DNA of 64,000 nucleotides from Lachnospiraceae bacterium (GTDB lineage Bacteria; Bacillota; Clostridia; Lachnospirales; Lachnospiraceae): contig VSND01000003.1 in NCBI GenBank assembly GCA_009774145.1, forward strand, positions 1 through 64,000. Direction: 5' to 3'. This document shows positions 53,266-61,598 of the stretch, piece after piece. The position numbers and the translations under genes were made by a program. Each line of letters begins with the position of its first letter. The stretch's first letter is position 1. A model generated the notes under the pieces. The model saw nothing but the letters and a program-made list of their open reading frames with translations, did no database searches and had not been told where the DNA came from.

Positions 53266-54282
53266 ATGGCAAAGATTTATTATCAGGAAGACTGTAACCT
53301 TTCCATGCTGGAAGGGAAGACGATCGCAGTCATCGGCTACGGCAGTCAGGGACATGCACATGCGCTGAATGCAAAAGAGTCCGGATGCCACGTGATCATT
53401 GGGCTTTATGAGGGCAGCAGATCCTGGAAGCGTGCAGAGGAACAGGGCTTTGAGGTATATACAGCCGCCGAGGCTGCAAAGAAGGCAGATATCATCATGA
53501 TCCTGATCAACGATGAACTGCAGGCTTCCATGTACAAAAAGGATATTGAGCCGAATCTGGAAGAAGGCAACATGCTCATGTTTGCCCATGGCTTTAACAT
53601 TCATTTCAATCAGATCGTGCCTCCGAAGAACGTAGATGTTACCATGATCGCTCCGAAAGGACCCGGGCATACTGTAAGAAGTGAGTATCAGGCGGGCAAA
53701 GGTGTACCGTGTCTGGTAGCGGTTCATCAGGATGCGACCGGAAAAGCGCTGGAGATGGCTCTGGCTTATGCACTGGCGATCGGCGGTGCAAGGGCAGGCG
53801 TTCTGGAGACTACTTTCCGTACCGAGACCGAGACCGACCTGTTCGGCGAGCAGGCAGTGCTGTGCGGCGGTGTATGCGCACTGATGCAGGCGGGTTATGA
53901 GACTTTGACCGAAGCAGGCTATGATCCGAGAAATGCATATTTTGAGTGTATTCACGAGATGAAGCTGATTGTAGATTTGATCTATCAGTCCGGCTTCGAG
54001 GGAATGAGATATTCTATTTCCAACACCGCTGAGTACGGGGATTACATCACCGGACCGAAGCTGATTACGGAAGAGACCAAAGCAACCATGAAGAAGATCC
54101 TGAAGGACATCCAGGACGGTTCTTTTGCAAAAGAATTTCTTCTGGATATGTCCGCAGCAGGCGGACAGGCTCATTTCAAGGCGATGAGAAAACTGGCGGC
54201 AGAGCATCCGTCAGAGAAAGTCGGAAAAGAGATCCGCAAGCTGTACAGCTGGAACGGCGAGGATAAATTACTGGATAACTAA
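53266..54282 (+). CDS. ilvC: Ketol-acid reductoisomerase
   Basis: Class-I enzyme of 338 aa for valine, isoleucine and leucine synthesis. It has IGYGSQGHAHALNAKESG (NAD(P)H-binding), MIAPKGPGHTVR, TETETDLFGEQAVLCGG with metal ligands, and SNTAEYGDY. The cofactor loop carries a Ser-Arg-Ser segment (EGSRSW), which favours NADPH. It is co-transcribed with ilvN. Confidence 0.96.
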   Translation: MAKIYYQEDCNLSMLEGKTIAVIGYGSQGHAHALNAKESGCHVIIGLYEGSRSWKRAEEQGFEVYTAAEAAKKADIIMILINDELQASMYKKDIEPNLEEGNMLMFAHGFNIHFNQIVPPKNVDVTMIAPKGPGHTVRSEYQAGKGVPCLVAVHQDATGKALEMALAYALAIGGARAGVLETTFRTETETDLFGEQAVLCGGVCALMQAGYETLTEAGYDPRNAYFECIHEMKLIVDLIYQSGFEGMRYSISNTAEYGDYITGPKLITEETKATMKKILKDIQDGSFAKEFLLDMSAAGGQAHFKAMRKLAAEHPSEKVGKEIRKLYSWNGEDKLLDN

Positions 54283-54299
54283 AAGGTGTAAGGGAGAGG

Positions 54300-54368
54300 A
54301 TGCCGCAGAGCGTATCTTCCGGTTCCCGGCAGGTGTCGGCGGGAGCCGGGGGATGTGTTTTGCGGCAT
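54300..54368 (+). terminator. Probable terminator or structured region after ilvC
   Basis: Outer arms ATGCCGCA (54300-54307) and TGCGGCAT (54361-54368) enclose inner GC-rich arms (CCCGGC/GCCGGG), followed by TTCC and later TGTTTT. This fits an ilvNC terminator. Confidence 0.6.
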
Positions 54369-54407
54369 TTCCTATCTGTTTTACCGAATTTGAGACTGAA
54401 GGAGAAC

Positions 54408-56516
54408 ATGGTGAAGAAGGGAAGATTATCGGTCAGGCAGAAGCAGTGCCTGTTTTTGGTATTTCACATACTGGTGGTGGCATATGCAGTTCTTTTTCTG
54501 CATCCGTTCTACGGGTCGAATGATGAATTTTCACTGGCTGCGATCGCATCAGGGGCATATGGAGCTCCGACACAATATTTCATCTATATCCACAGTGGAT
54601 TTGGATGGCTGTTGAAAGCTTTTTACCTGCTGATACCTAGGGTGAACTGGTATACGCTGGTGATGTACGGAATGATATTCCTGTCCCTGAGTGCAGTCGG
54701 CTGTGTATGGATTCGCCGTACAGAACGGACGGGTGCGGTTCTGGCGGTTATGCTGGTGCTTGCCTGCGCCTGGCCGCTGTATGTGGAATTTCAGTATACA
54801 AAGACGGCGGCAGTGGTAACGGCGGCCGGTTATGTGCTGCTGTTCTGTACGCCGGACGGCAGCCGGAAAGCTTCGGACAAAGAAGGGCAGCAGGGATACA
54901 CGGCCTGGCAGAGAACGGGGATTCTGTCCATCGGCATCCTGTTTCTGCTTCTTGGAAGCTGGATCCGTTTCCATGCCTTTGGCATGATTACCATCATGGC
55001 ATTCGGACTGTGGCTGGGCCGCGTACCGGCTGTAAGAAGGGACCGGGATCTGAAGAGGTTTCTTCTCCGGGACTGCATGCCCTGCATGCTGGCTTTTGGG
55101 ATGGTACTGGGAAGTATTCTGCTGGAAAATGTACTGGTCTATACACCGGGGAGTCCGGAGGCACATTATCGGGAATATGACAGGGCAAGACAGCAGCTTC
55201 TGGACTATGGAGTGCCGGAATGGGACGAGTATCAGGTAGAATACGAGGCGCTGGGACTGACCAGGACAGACTGTATCAATCTGAAGAACTGGCTGATCGC
55301 AGATTATGACCGGTATACGGCAGATACCTTTCGGGCGATTGTGGAATTTCGTCAGGACAGGCCGTTTCAGTGGGAATACCTGATCGATTATCTGGTCATT
55401 CTGGCTGAAAAACCGCTGTTCATACTGGGCGCATTAATTACGTTTCTGTGGCTTTTTCCATTGTCTTCATGGAGGAAAAGACGGGAATGGGCGCCGGTTT
55501 TGTATCCTTATCTGGCGCTGACCGGTATTTATCTGTATTTTATCAGCATCTATCGGGTGCTGCCGATCGTAGTGACCGCATGCCTGATGGGGTTTTTGAT
55601 TTTTGTCTGGTCTGCAGCAGGGGAAGAGATCGGAGAAATCTGGAATGACAGGCTGGAGGGAAAAAGGGGACTGGCTGCAGGACTGGCCGGCGTGATGCTG
55701 ACAGTGGGCATCTGCTGCCGGATGCTGGTTGCGCCGGTATTTCAGGCGCCGGTGCAGGAATCAGAGCCGAGTATGGCGTTTCGGTCTCTGTATGACACGA
55801 TCAGCAGGGATCAGAAGGTCTACTATGTTTTTGATCCCTTTACCAACAATGGAGTAGAGCTTGGATATTCCATCTTTGAAAAGCTGCCAAAGGATTATCT
55901 GACCAATATCTTTACACTGGGCGGCTGGGAGACCGAATCTCCTCAGGTGGTATCCAACCTGGAAGCTTATGAACAGAGGAGCCTTCTGACCTCTCTGTAT
56001 CAAAGCGACCGTGCAGTGCTGATATCCAATACATTAATGGAGCATATCATGCTGCATCTGCAGGATATTTATGACGGTATCTTTATCACCTATTCAAAAG
56101 TAAACCAGATCGGAGATTTTGATCTTTTTGCATTGAATTATAAAATGTCCGGACTGAAAGACAGTGAAGAGTTTACGGCATCTCTGGACCGGACGTATAC
56201 GGCGGAAAATGAACGGTATGATGTCTTTGAGGCGACCGTAAACATGACGCCGGAAGAACTGGAAGGAAAGAGCGTGTTTCTCTGGATGGAAAGTGTGGAG
56301 AGCGGAAAAAGGCGGATGTACCAGGGAACATGGCAGCAGCAGGATGAGGACGGGCTGTATTCCATGCTTTACGATAGCGATCTTTCGGATACGGACCAGG
56401 TCAGGTTCATGGTTCCGAAGCTCAGTTATCCGCTGGATGACCGTTACGAAGTCCGTATCGTGATTCGTGAAGGGGATAAAGGACGGAAAATGATAACAGA
56501 GAACAATCTGTATTGA
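54408..56516 (+). CDS. Large polytopic membrane protein of unknown function
   Basis: Protein of about 702 aa. The first about 470 residues contain around ten membrane segments, including LVFHILVVAYAVLFLHPF and VMLTVGICCRMLVAPVF; the last about 220 residues are predicted outside. The loop FYGSNDEFSLAAIASG has the acidic pattern seen in membrane glycosyltransferases, but I do not recognise a family. The ATG at 54408 has AAGGAG just upstream. It sits before an acyltransferase-3 gene and near cotH, so a surface-polymer role is inferred. Confidence 0.7.
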   Translation: MVKKGRLSVRQKQCLFLVFHILVVAYAVLFLHPFYGSNDEFSLAAIASGAYGAPTQYFIYIHSGFGWLLKAFYLLIPRVNWYTLVMYGMIFLSLSAVGCVWIRRTERTGAVLAVMLVLACAWPLYVEFQYTKTAAVVTAAGYVLLFCTPDGSRKASDKEGQQGYTAWQRTGILSIGILFLLLGSWIRFHAFGMITIMAFGLWLGRVPAVRRDRDLKRFLLRDCMPCMLAFGMVLGSILLENVLVYTPGSPEAHYREYDRARQQLLDYGVPEWDEYQVEYEALGLTRTDCINLKNWLIADYDRYTADTFRAIVEFRQDRPFQWEYLIDYLVILAEKPLFILGALITFLWLFPLSSWRKRREWAPVLYPYLALTGIYLYFISIYRVLPIVVTACLMGFLIFVWSAAGEEIGEIWNDRLEGKRGLAAGLAGVMLTVGICCRMLVAPVFQAPVQESEPSMAFRSLYDTISRDQKVYYVFDPFTNNGVELGYSIFEKLPKDYLTNIFTLGGWETESPQVVSNLEAYEQRSLLTSLYQSDRAVLISNTLMEHIMLHLQDIYDGIFITYSKVNQIGDFDLFALNYKMSGLKDSEEFTASLDRTYTAENERYDVFEATVNMTPEELEGKSVFLWMESVESGKRRMYQGTWQQQDEDGLYSMLYDSDLSDTDQVRFMVPKLSYPLDDRYEVRIVIREGDKGRKMITENNLY

Positions 56517-56546
56517 GAGGGACCTGGGCGGCAGAAAGGAGCAGGA

Positions 56547-57668
56547 ATGAAAAAGAGACAGTTGAACTTTGAACTTCTCAGGATTTTATGTATGTATATG
56601 ATTGTGGTCGGACACTGTCTGTTTCATGGAAGGGTGACTGCAAAGCTTGGCTATGGAACGGTGAATTATTTTCTTTCCTATCTGATTCAGTCTTTTTCCG
56701 TGGTGCATGTGAACTGCTTTGTAATGCTGGCAGGATATTTTTCCATTGACAGAGAATTTCAGGCGCAGAGGCTTTTCAGGTTCTGGAGACAGGTCGTGTT
56801 CTATTCTGTGCTGATTGGTCTGATCTGCAGCGTCTGCATCGGAGTGACAGGGACAGATGTCATAAAAGCGATATTTCCCGTGTCCTCCAACCATTACTGG
56901 TTTGCATCGGTGTATATGGGGCTCTCGCTTCTGATGCCGTTTGCCGGGATGCTGGCAGTGCAGCTTACGAAGAAACAGTACCAGTATCTTCTTGCGCTCC
57001 TTGCCCTGTTTTTCAGCGTGAACCATATGATTTTCCGGGTCAACACATACGGAACCTATGTGGGACGTGAGCTTCCCTGGTTTTTGTTTCTGGCTCTGCT
57101 TGCAGGTTATCTGAAACTGCATACCCGGCCGGACAGGAAGTATTTCCGGTACGGGCTCCTGGGCTATGCGGCAGCTTCTCTTGCGGTGCTTGCCAGTGTC
57201 TATCTGTCTGTAAGACTGCATCAGGAGGATATTGGTTATTTCCTGAATTATAATTCTCCGCTGGCGCTGGCCGCGGCCGGCTCTCTGTTTCTCTGTGTAA
57301 AAAACATGCCGTGGCAGGAGAACCGCCTGGATGGATGGATCCAGAAGGTGGCAGGTGCGGCTTTCGGCGTCTATCTGATTCACGACAATTACCTGATTCG
57401 CTATCAGGTATGGGATGCTTTTCGTGCCAGCAGGGTAGCCCGGACACACTGGGCGGTCATTTATGCGGTGCTGGCAGCAGGGGCTGTGTATGTAATATGC
57501 ACCTGTCTGGAACTGTTACGGCAGCGGATATTTCTAAAAGTCGGAAAATGGTATGCGAAAACGGCGTGGTATGTAAGGGAGCAGAGGTTTTGTGCCCGGC
57601 TGGATCAGCTGTTTGCCGTGGCCGATAAGCGTGGGAGGGAACGTCAGGCTGAGACATCAGATGAGTAA
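56547..57668 (+). CDS. Acyltransferase family 3 membrane protein
   Basis: Integral membrane O-acyltransferase (OafA/WecH-like) of 373 aa with about ten membrane segments. It has the N-terminal ELLRILCMYMIVVGHCL with the conserved His and FWRQVVFYSVL. The family transfers acetyl or succinyl groups to surface sugars. It lies 30 bp after the 702-aa membrane protein gene and is probably co-transcribed with it. Confidence 0.88.
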   Translation: MKKRQLNFELLRILCMYMIVVGHCLFHGRVTAKLGYGTVNYFLSYLIQSFSVVHVNCFVMLAGYFSIDREFQAQRLFRFWRQVVFYSVLIGLICSVCIGVTGTDVIKAIFPVSSNHYWFASVYMGLSLLMPFAGMLAVQLTKKQYQYLLALLALFFSVNHMIFRVNTYGTYVGRELPWFLFLALLAGYLKLHTRPDRKYFRYGLLGYAAASLAVLASVYLSVRLHQEDIGYFLNYNSPLALAAAGSLFLCVKNMPWQENRLDGWIQKVAGAAFGVYLIHDNYLIRYQVWDAFRASRVARTHWAVIYAVLAAGAVYVICTCLELLRQRIFLKVGKWYAKTAWYVREQRFCARLDQLFAVADKRGRERQAETSDE

Positions 57669-57765
57669 TAAATTTTTATGCATGAAACAGTTGCAGGATC
57701 TGTACTTTTCGTATATAATACAATGGCAGACAGATAAGTAAGGAGGCGTATCAGGAGGAATACAT

Positions 57766-58251
57766 ATGTTGGACGAAAGAGATCTGCAGGCTGTCCGTGA
57801 GATAGCTACAGAGGTCACGACGGACGTTGTCGTAAAGCTTGTGCCGGATATCGTTGCAAAAGTGACAACAGACATTATTGACAAACGGGTACCAAAGATC
57901 ATTGATGAACGGGTACCAAAGATCATTGATGAACGGGTGCCAAAGATTATTGATGAACGGGTACCGGGTATTGTCACAACGATTGCGAATGATCTTGTCA
58001 AAAAGGCGATCCATGATTCAGAAGTCATGCTCCTGGACGAGATGGAACGTTATGACAGAAAGAACGAAAGAAAGTTTGCAGAGATTCAGAAGGATCTGTC
58101 AGAACTGAAGGAACTGTATCGGATGATTAAAAATGAACAGGATACAATTACCATTCTGATCAGAAATCTGGAGGATCATGAAATGAGGATCTCCCGTCTG
58201 GAAGAACAGAGTACACAGAAGAATGAGAAGATACGCAGGATAAAGTCTTAG
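57766..58251 (+). CDS. Coiled-coil protein with four 8-residue DERVPKII repeats
   Basis: Protein of 161 aa with no family that I recognise. Residues 1-38 are heptad-like; residues 39-70 are four tandem octapeptides (DKRVPKII, DERVPKII twice, DERVPGIV). A long charged coiled coil with Glu, Lys and Leu follows to the end. CAGGAGGAA precedes the ATG. The protein is soluble, with no signal or membrane segment, and the repeats could set the length of an extended rod. Confidence 0.75.
   Translation: MLDERDLQAVREIATEVTTDVVVKLVPDIVAKVTTDIIDKRVPKIIDERVPKIIDERVPKIIDERVPGIVTTIANDLVKKAIHDSEVMLLDEMERYDRKNERKFAEIQKDLSELKELYRMIKNEQDTITILIRNLEDHEMRISRLEEQSTQKNEKIRRIKS
57880..57975 (+). repeat. In-frame 24-bp tandem repeat, four units
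   Basis: Units begin at 57880, 57904, 57928 and 57952. Units 1-3 are nearly identical at DNA level (GATGAACGGGTACCAAAGAT with single changes), which suggests recent slippage; unit 4 has diverged at its end. Confidence 0.88.
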
Positions 58252-58259
58252 CCCAAAAC

Positions 58260-58319
58260 GGCTGCTTTCCACGCCTGCGCCATCCGGATGGAATACCGGC
58301 GCAGGTGTGAGAAGCAGCC
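58260..58319. repeat. REP-like palindrome, copy 2, with extended stem
   Basis: Core arms CCTGCGCC (58274-58281) and GGCGCAGG (58298-58305) are enclosed by GGCTGCTT and AAGCAGCC (58260-58267, 58312-58319). It shares AATACCGGCGCAGG and GTGA with the locus at 36.2 kb. It probably terminates the coiled-coil gene. Confidence 0.6.
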
Positions 58320-58356
58320 CGTGACAAAAAGGCAGATCAGACGGCAAAACTCCCGC

Positions 58357-58385
58357 TTGACAATGACGGGAGTTTTTGCTATGAT
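58357..58385 (+). promoter_or_regulatory. Sigma-A promoter of the leuA T-box transcript
   Basis: TTGACA (58357-58362) and TATGAT (58380-58385), 17-bp spacer. Transcription would start near 58392, just before the T-box leader. Confidence 0.85.
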
Positions 58386-58399
58386 ACATTTCAGTGAAA

Positions 58400-58705
58400 T
58401 AAGTAAATGCGTGGATGAGGAATAGTACATTCGGACTTGAATACAGAGAGCTGCCGGCTGGTGCGAGGCAGCAGAGAGGATGTCTGGAACTCGCCTCGGA
58501 GCGGCTGTCCAAAATCTTCTGTACAGGATTATGGAAGAAAGTAGATGCAGACGGGTTCCCTGCCGTTACAAAGGGAAGGATATAAGAGTAGCATCCGTAT
58601 CCGTAAAGTGTGTGAAATCATTCATGAAAGCAGAGTGGTACCGCGTAGGACAGTGTGTCTTTCGTCTCTGGGTTAGATATAACCTGAGATGGAAGGCTTT
58701 TTTAT
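58400..58705 (+). ncRNA. T-box riboswitch, leucine-type, controlling leuA
   Basis: A leader of about 300 nt shows the T-box landmarks. Stem I includes GGATGAGGAATAGTA and CAGAGAGCTGCCGG with the GGTGCGAGG bulge. The specifier loop GAACTCGCC contains CTC (58490-58492, a Leu codon). The T-box core GTGGTACCGCG lies at 58635-58645. A terminator stem (about 58659-58697, GGTTA/TAACC core) ends in TTTTTTT. Uncharged leucine tRNA would pair with the specifier and T-box and permit leuA transcription. Confidence 0.93.
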
Positions 58706-58736
58706 TTCCCAAAACTGAAAAATAAGGAGAGACAGG

Positions 58737-60392
58737 ATGAATTACAAAAAGTATACCAGGCAGTATTTTATGCCCCCGGAAAGGTGTATGGACTGGGTGG
58801 AAAAGGAGTATGTGGATCATGCGCCCGTGTGGTGCAGTGTGGATTTAAGAGACGGTAATCAGGCGCTGGTCGTTCCCATGACCCTGCAGCAGAAACTGGA
58901 TTTTTTTCAGCTCCTTGTAAAGATCGGCTTCAAGGAGATCGAAGTCGGATTTCCGGCAGCATCCGAGACCGAGTATGAATTTCTCCGCGCACTGATTGAG
59001 CGTCATCTGATTCCGGATGATGTAACAGTCCAGGTGCTGACCCAGGCAAGAGAACATATCATCCGCAAAACCTTTGAGGCGCTGGATGGGGCGAAAAACG
59101 CGATTGTCCATGTGTATAATTCCACTTCTCTGGCACAGAGAGAGCAGGTTTTCCACAAATCGAAAGAAGAGATCCTGAAGATTGCCGTCGAAGGTGCAGA
59201 GCTTCTGAAAGAGCTGACAGAGGAAGCAGGTGCAGATTACCGCTTTGAGTACAGCCCGGAAAGCTTTACCGGAACCGAGCCGGAGTATGCACTGGAGGTC
59301 TGTAATGCAGTTCTGGATGTGTGGAAACCGACTGCCGACAAAAAGGCGATTATCAATCTTCCGGTAACGGTACAGCATTCCATGCCCCATGTATATGCAC
59401 AGCAGATTGAATACGTCTGCAAACATTTAAAATACAGAGAAAATGTACTGGTTTCCCTGCACCCGCACAATGACCGCGGATGCGGAGTTGCCGATACGGA
59501 GATGGGACTTCTTGCCGGGGCGGACCGGGTGGAAGGAACCTTGTTCGGCAACGGAGAACGCACCGGCAACGTGGATATTGTCACTCTGGCAATGAATATG
59601 TATGCACAGGGAGTTGACCCGGAGCTGGATTTCACGAATATGAACGAAATCTGCGATGGATATGAGCATTACACCGGCATGAAAGTCAACGAACGCAATC
59701 CGTACAGCGGAGCGCTTGTATTTGCAGCATTCTCCGGCTCTCATCAGGATGCCATTGCAAAAGGGATGAAATGGATCGAGGAGAAGCATCCGGAACACTG
59801 GACCGTTCCTTACCTTCCGATCGATCCGCAGGATGTGGGAAGAAGCTATGACGCAGATGTGATCCGGATCAACAGCCAGTCCGGTAAAGGCGGCGTTGGA
59901 TATATTCTGGAGAGAAACTATGGAATTGTCATGCCGCCGAAGATGCGTGAAGCCATGGGCTATGCGGCGAAGGCAGTATCCGATGAGCAGAACAAGGAGC
60001 TGCAGCCGGCAGAAATCTATAAAGTATTCGAAGCGAAATTTGTCGGAATCAAGACGCCGTATCAGATTGTTGAAGTGCATTTTAAGCAGGTAAATGGAAT
60101 TACTGCAGAGGTTACCACATATTATAAGGATGAAAAGATGGTGACAACTGCCACCGGCAACGGACGTCTGAACGCCGTAAGCAATGCGCTGAAGAAGGCG
60201 TACGGATTTCAATACAACCTGGTTACCTATCAGGAGCATGCGCTGACAGGAAGTTCCAGCTCCAGCGCCATTGCCTATGTGGGGATTCAGACTCCGGATG
60301 GAAAGGTTCACTGGGGCGCCGCCATTGATCCGGATATTATCCGTGCCTCCATTGATGCACTGTTAACAGCGATCAATCATTCGGTACGGTAA
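58737..60392 (+). CDS. leuA: 2-Isopropylmalate synthase
   Basis: First committed enzyme of leucine synthesis, 551 aa, of the longer (type 2) LeuA form that starts YKKYTRQYFMPPERC. It has WCSVDLRDGNQALV (catalytic Arg and Asp), SLHPHNDRGCG (metal His) and GNGERTGNVD, plus a C-terminal leucine-feedback domain. Controlled by the Leu T-box immediately upstream. A strong terminator follows. Confidence 0.96.
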   Translation: MNYKKYTRQYFMPPERCMDWVEKEYVDHAPVWCSVDLRDGNQALVVPMTLQQKLDFFQLLVKIGFKEIEVGFPAASETEYEFLRALIERHLIPDDVTVQVLTQAREHIIRKTFEALDGAKNAIVHVYNSTSLAQREQVFHKSKEEILKIAVEGAELLKELTEEAGADYRFEYSPESFTGTEPEYALEVCNAVLDVWKPTADKKAIINLPVTVQHSMPHVYAQQIEYVCKHLKYRENVLVSLHPHNDRGCGVADTEMGLLAGADRVEGTLFGNGERTGNVDIVTLAMNMYAQGVDPELDFTNMNEICDGYEHYTGMKVNERNPYSGALVFAAFSGSHQDAIAKGMKWIEEKHPEHWTVPYLPIDPQDVGRSYDADVIRINSQSGKGGVGYILERNYGIVMPPKMREAMGYAAKAVSDEQNKELQPAEIYKVFEAKFVGIKTPYQIVEVHFKQVNGITAEVTTYYKDEKMVTTATGNGRLNAVSNALKKAYGFQYNLVTYQEHALTGSSSSSAIAYVGIQTPDGKVHWGAAIDPDIIRASIDALLTAINHSVR

Positions 60393-60411
60393 CTCACAGT
60401 GACAAAAAATC

Positions 60412-60453
60412 AGAACGTTTTTCACATTTTTTTGTGAGAAACGTTCTTTTTTT
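60412..60453 (+). terminator. Terminator after leuA
   Basis: Near-perfect 15-bp arms (AGAACGTTTTTCACA, 60412-60426, and TGTGAGAAACGTTCT, 60433-60447) followed by a T-run to 60453. Confidence 0.95.
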
Positions 60454-60516
60454 GCATTTTTGTCATAAAAATGAAAAAAATAGTTCATAATAGTTAACAA
60501 AATCGTAATATATATA

Positions 60517-60609
60517 TTGACACACAGATTCATTCAGAGATATAATGCCAACTTGTAATCAGGCATCAGAAAAACAGATGCCATCACCCGGCCAGGATGC
60601 CGGGCAATG
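60517..60609 (+). promoter_or_regulatory. Promoter and two-hairpin leader of the cell-wall hydrolase gene
   Basis: TTGACA (60517-60522) and TATAAT (60541-60546), 18-bp spacer. The leader then has two hairpins: GGCATC/GATGCC (60562-60567, 60577-60582) and CCCGGC/GCCGGG (60587-60592, 60599-60604). I do not recognise a known riboswitch class; the hairpins may affect mRNA stability or be an uncatalogued element. Confidence 0.65.
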
Positions 60610-60630
60610 AAACAGTAAAGGAGAGTATGT

Positions 60631-61491
60631 ATGCGTAGATGCTATCGGGGTGCTGCGTTCGCACTTGGGGGAATCCTCATGACGGGCCTTACATCCCACG
60701 ATTCCTGCAGCTTTGGCGCTTTGACCGTGTATGCTGCAGAGGACACACTGACGGAAGAGCTGGAGACGGCATTTCAGGAGGAAGTCCAGACAGGGGAAGA
60801 GAACGTCGAAACAGATATACCAGCAGAAGAAAATACAGAGGATCCGGAGACAGCGGAGGAGATTCTGGGGGAAACATCAGAAGAACCGGATGCGGAAGAT
60901 GCAGGATCCGAAGCGGGAGGAGAAGAAGAGGATCTGGAAGAGCCGGAGGAAGAGGCCCTGGCAGAGCCAGAAGAAGAGGAAGAGCCCGTGGAAGCTGCCC
61001 TGGCAGAGCCGGCGGCAGAGGAAGCGGAACCGGCGGAGGAAGCAGTTGAAGAGCCGGAGCCGGAAGCAGAGACTGCAGAAGAGCCTGCAGAAGAGCCTGC
61101 AGGGAACCGCTCTGGTCTGGAAGAACAGGAGTATCAGGTACTTCTTAAAATAGTAGAGGCTGAGGCCGGCGGAGAAGATACCGTCGGCAGAATGCTGGTA
61201 GCCAATGTGATCATGAACCGCGTAAGAAGCGGACGTTTTCCCAACACGATCACAGAAGTTGTATATCAAAGATGCAGCGGAAGAGCACAGTTTTCTCCGG
61301 TATCTGACGGGAGAATCGATCAGGTCAGTGTCTCACCGGAGACCGTGGAGGCTGTATCAAGAGCCATAAATGGAGAAGATGCTTCTGCCGGAGCATTATA
61401 TTTCCGCTCCGTATACAGCAGCAGCGGCTGGTTTGACCGGGCGCTTCGCCGGGTAGTTGAACATGGAAATCATATTTTTTATACAATGTAA
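60631..61491 (+). CDS. Exported cell-wall hydrolase, SleB-like, with acidic linker
   Basis: Protein of 286 aa. A signal-like segment with an Ala-rich exit (VYAAED) covers residues 1-36. A very acidic Glu/Pro/Ala linker with repeated EEPAEEPA-type units follows to about residue 165. The C-terminal about 120 residues are a Hydrolase_2/SleB-type domain (LLKIVEAEAGGEDTVGRMLVA; VVYQRCSGRAQFSPV; HIFYTM). The catalytic Glu is probably in EAEAGG. It is predicted to cut peptidoglycan outside the cell; a spore-germination role is possible but not shown. Confidence 0.87.
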   Translation: MRRCYRGAAFALGGILMTGLTSHDSCSFGALTVYAAEDTLTEELETAFQEEVQTGEENVETDIPAEENTEDPETAEEILGETSEEPDAEDAGSEAGGEEEDLEEPEEEALAEPEEEEEPVEAALAEPAAEEAEPAEEAVEEPEPEAETAEEPAEEPAGNRSGLEEQEYQVLLKIVEAEAGGEDTVGRMLVANVIMNRVRSGRFPNTITEVVYQRCSGRAQFSPVSDGRIDQVSVSPETVEAVSRAINGEDASAGALYFRSVYSSSGWFDRALRRVVEHGNHIFYTM

Positions 61492-61493
61492 GG

Positions 61494-61526
61494 AGAAAGA
61501 GGCCCTAAAAGCCTCTTTCTTTTTTC
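61494..61526 (+). terminator. Terminator after the hydrolase gene
   Basis: AGAAAGAGGC (61494-61503) and GCCTCTTTCT (61511-61520) are perfect 10-bp arms, followed by TTTTTT. Confidence 0.93.
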
Positions 61527-61598
61527 AGGTTCCTGTGATAGAATACACGCATGCAGCAGAAGACAAATGGAAAAATATAAGCAAAGGAATGAGAGACT

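Noticed and set aside
57880..57975. Tandem 24-bp units as a CRISPR array
   Set aside because: No spacers separate the units, they are in frame within a coding region, and no cas genes are near.
60559..60609. Leader of the SleB-like gene as a c-di-GMP or c-di-AMP riboswitch
   Set aside because: The conserved sequence blocks of the GEMM and ydaO classes are absent. Only two simple hairpins are visible.
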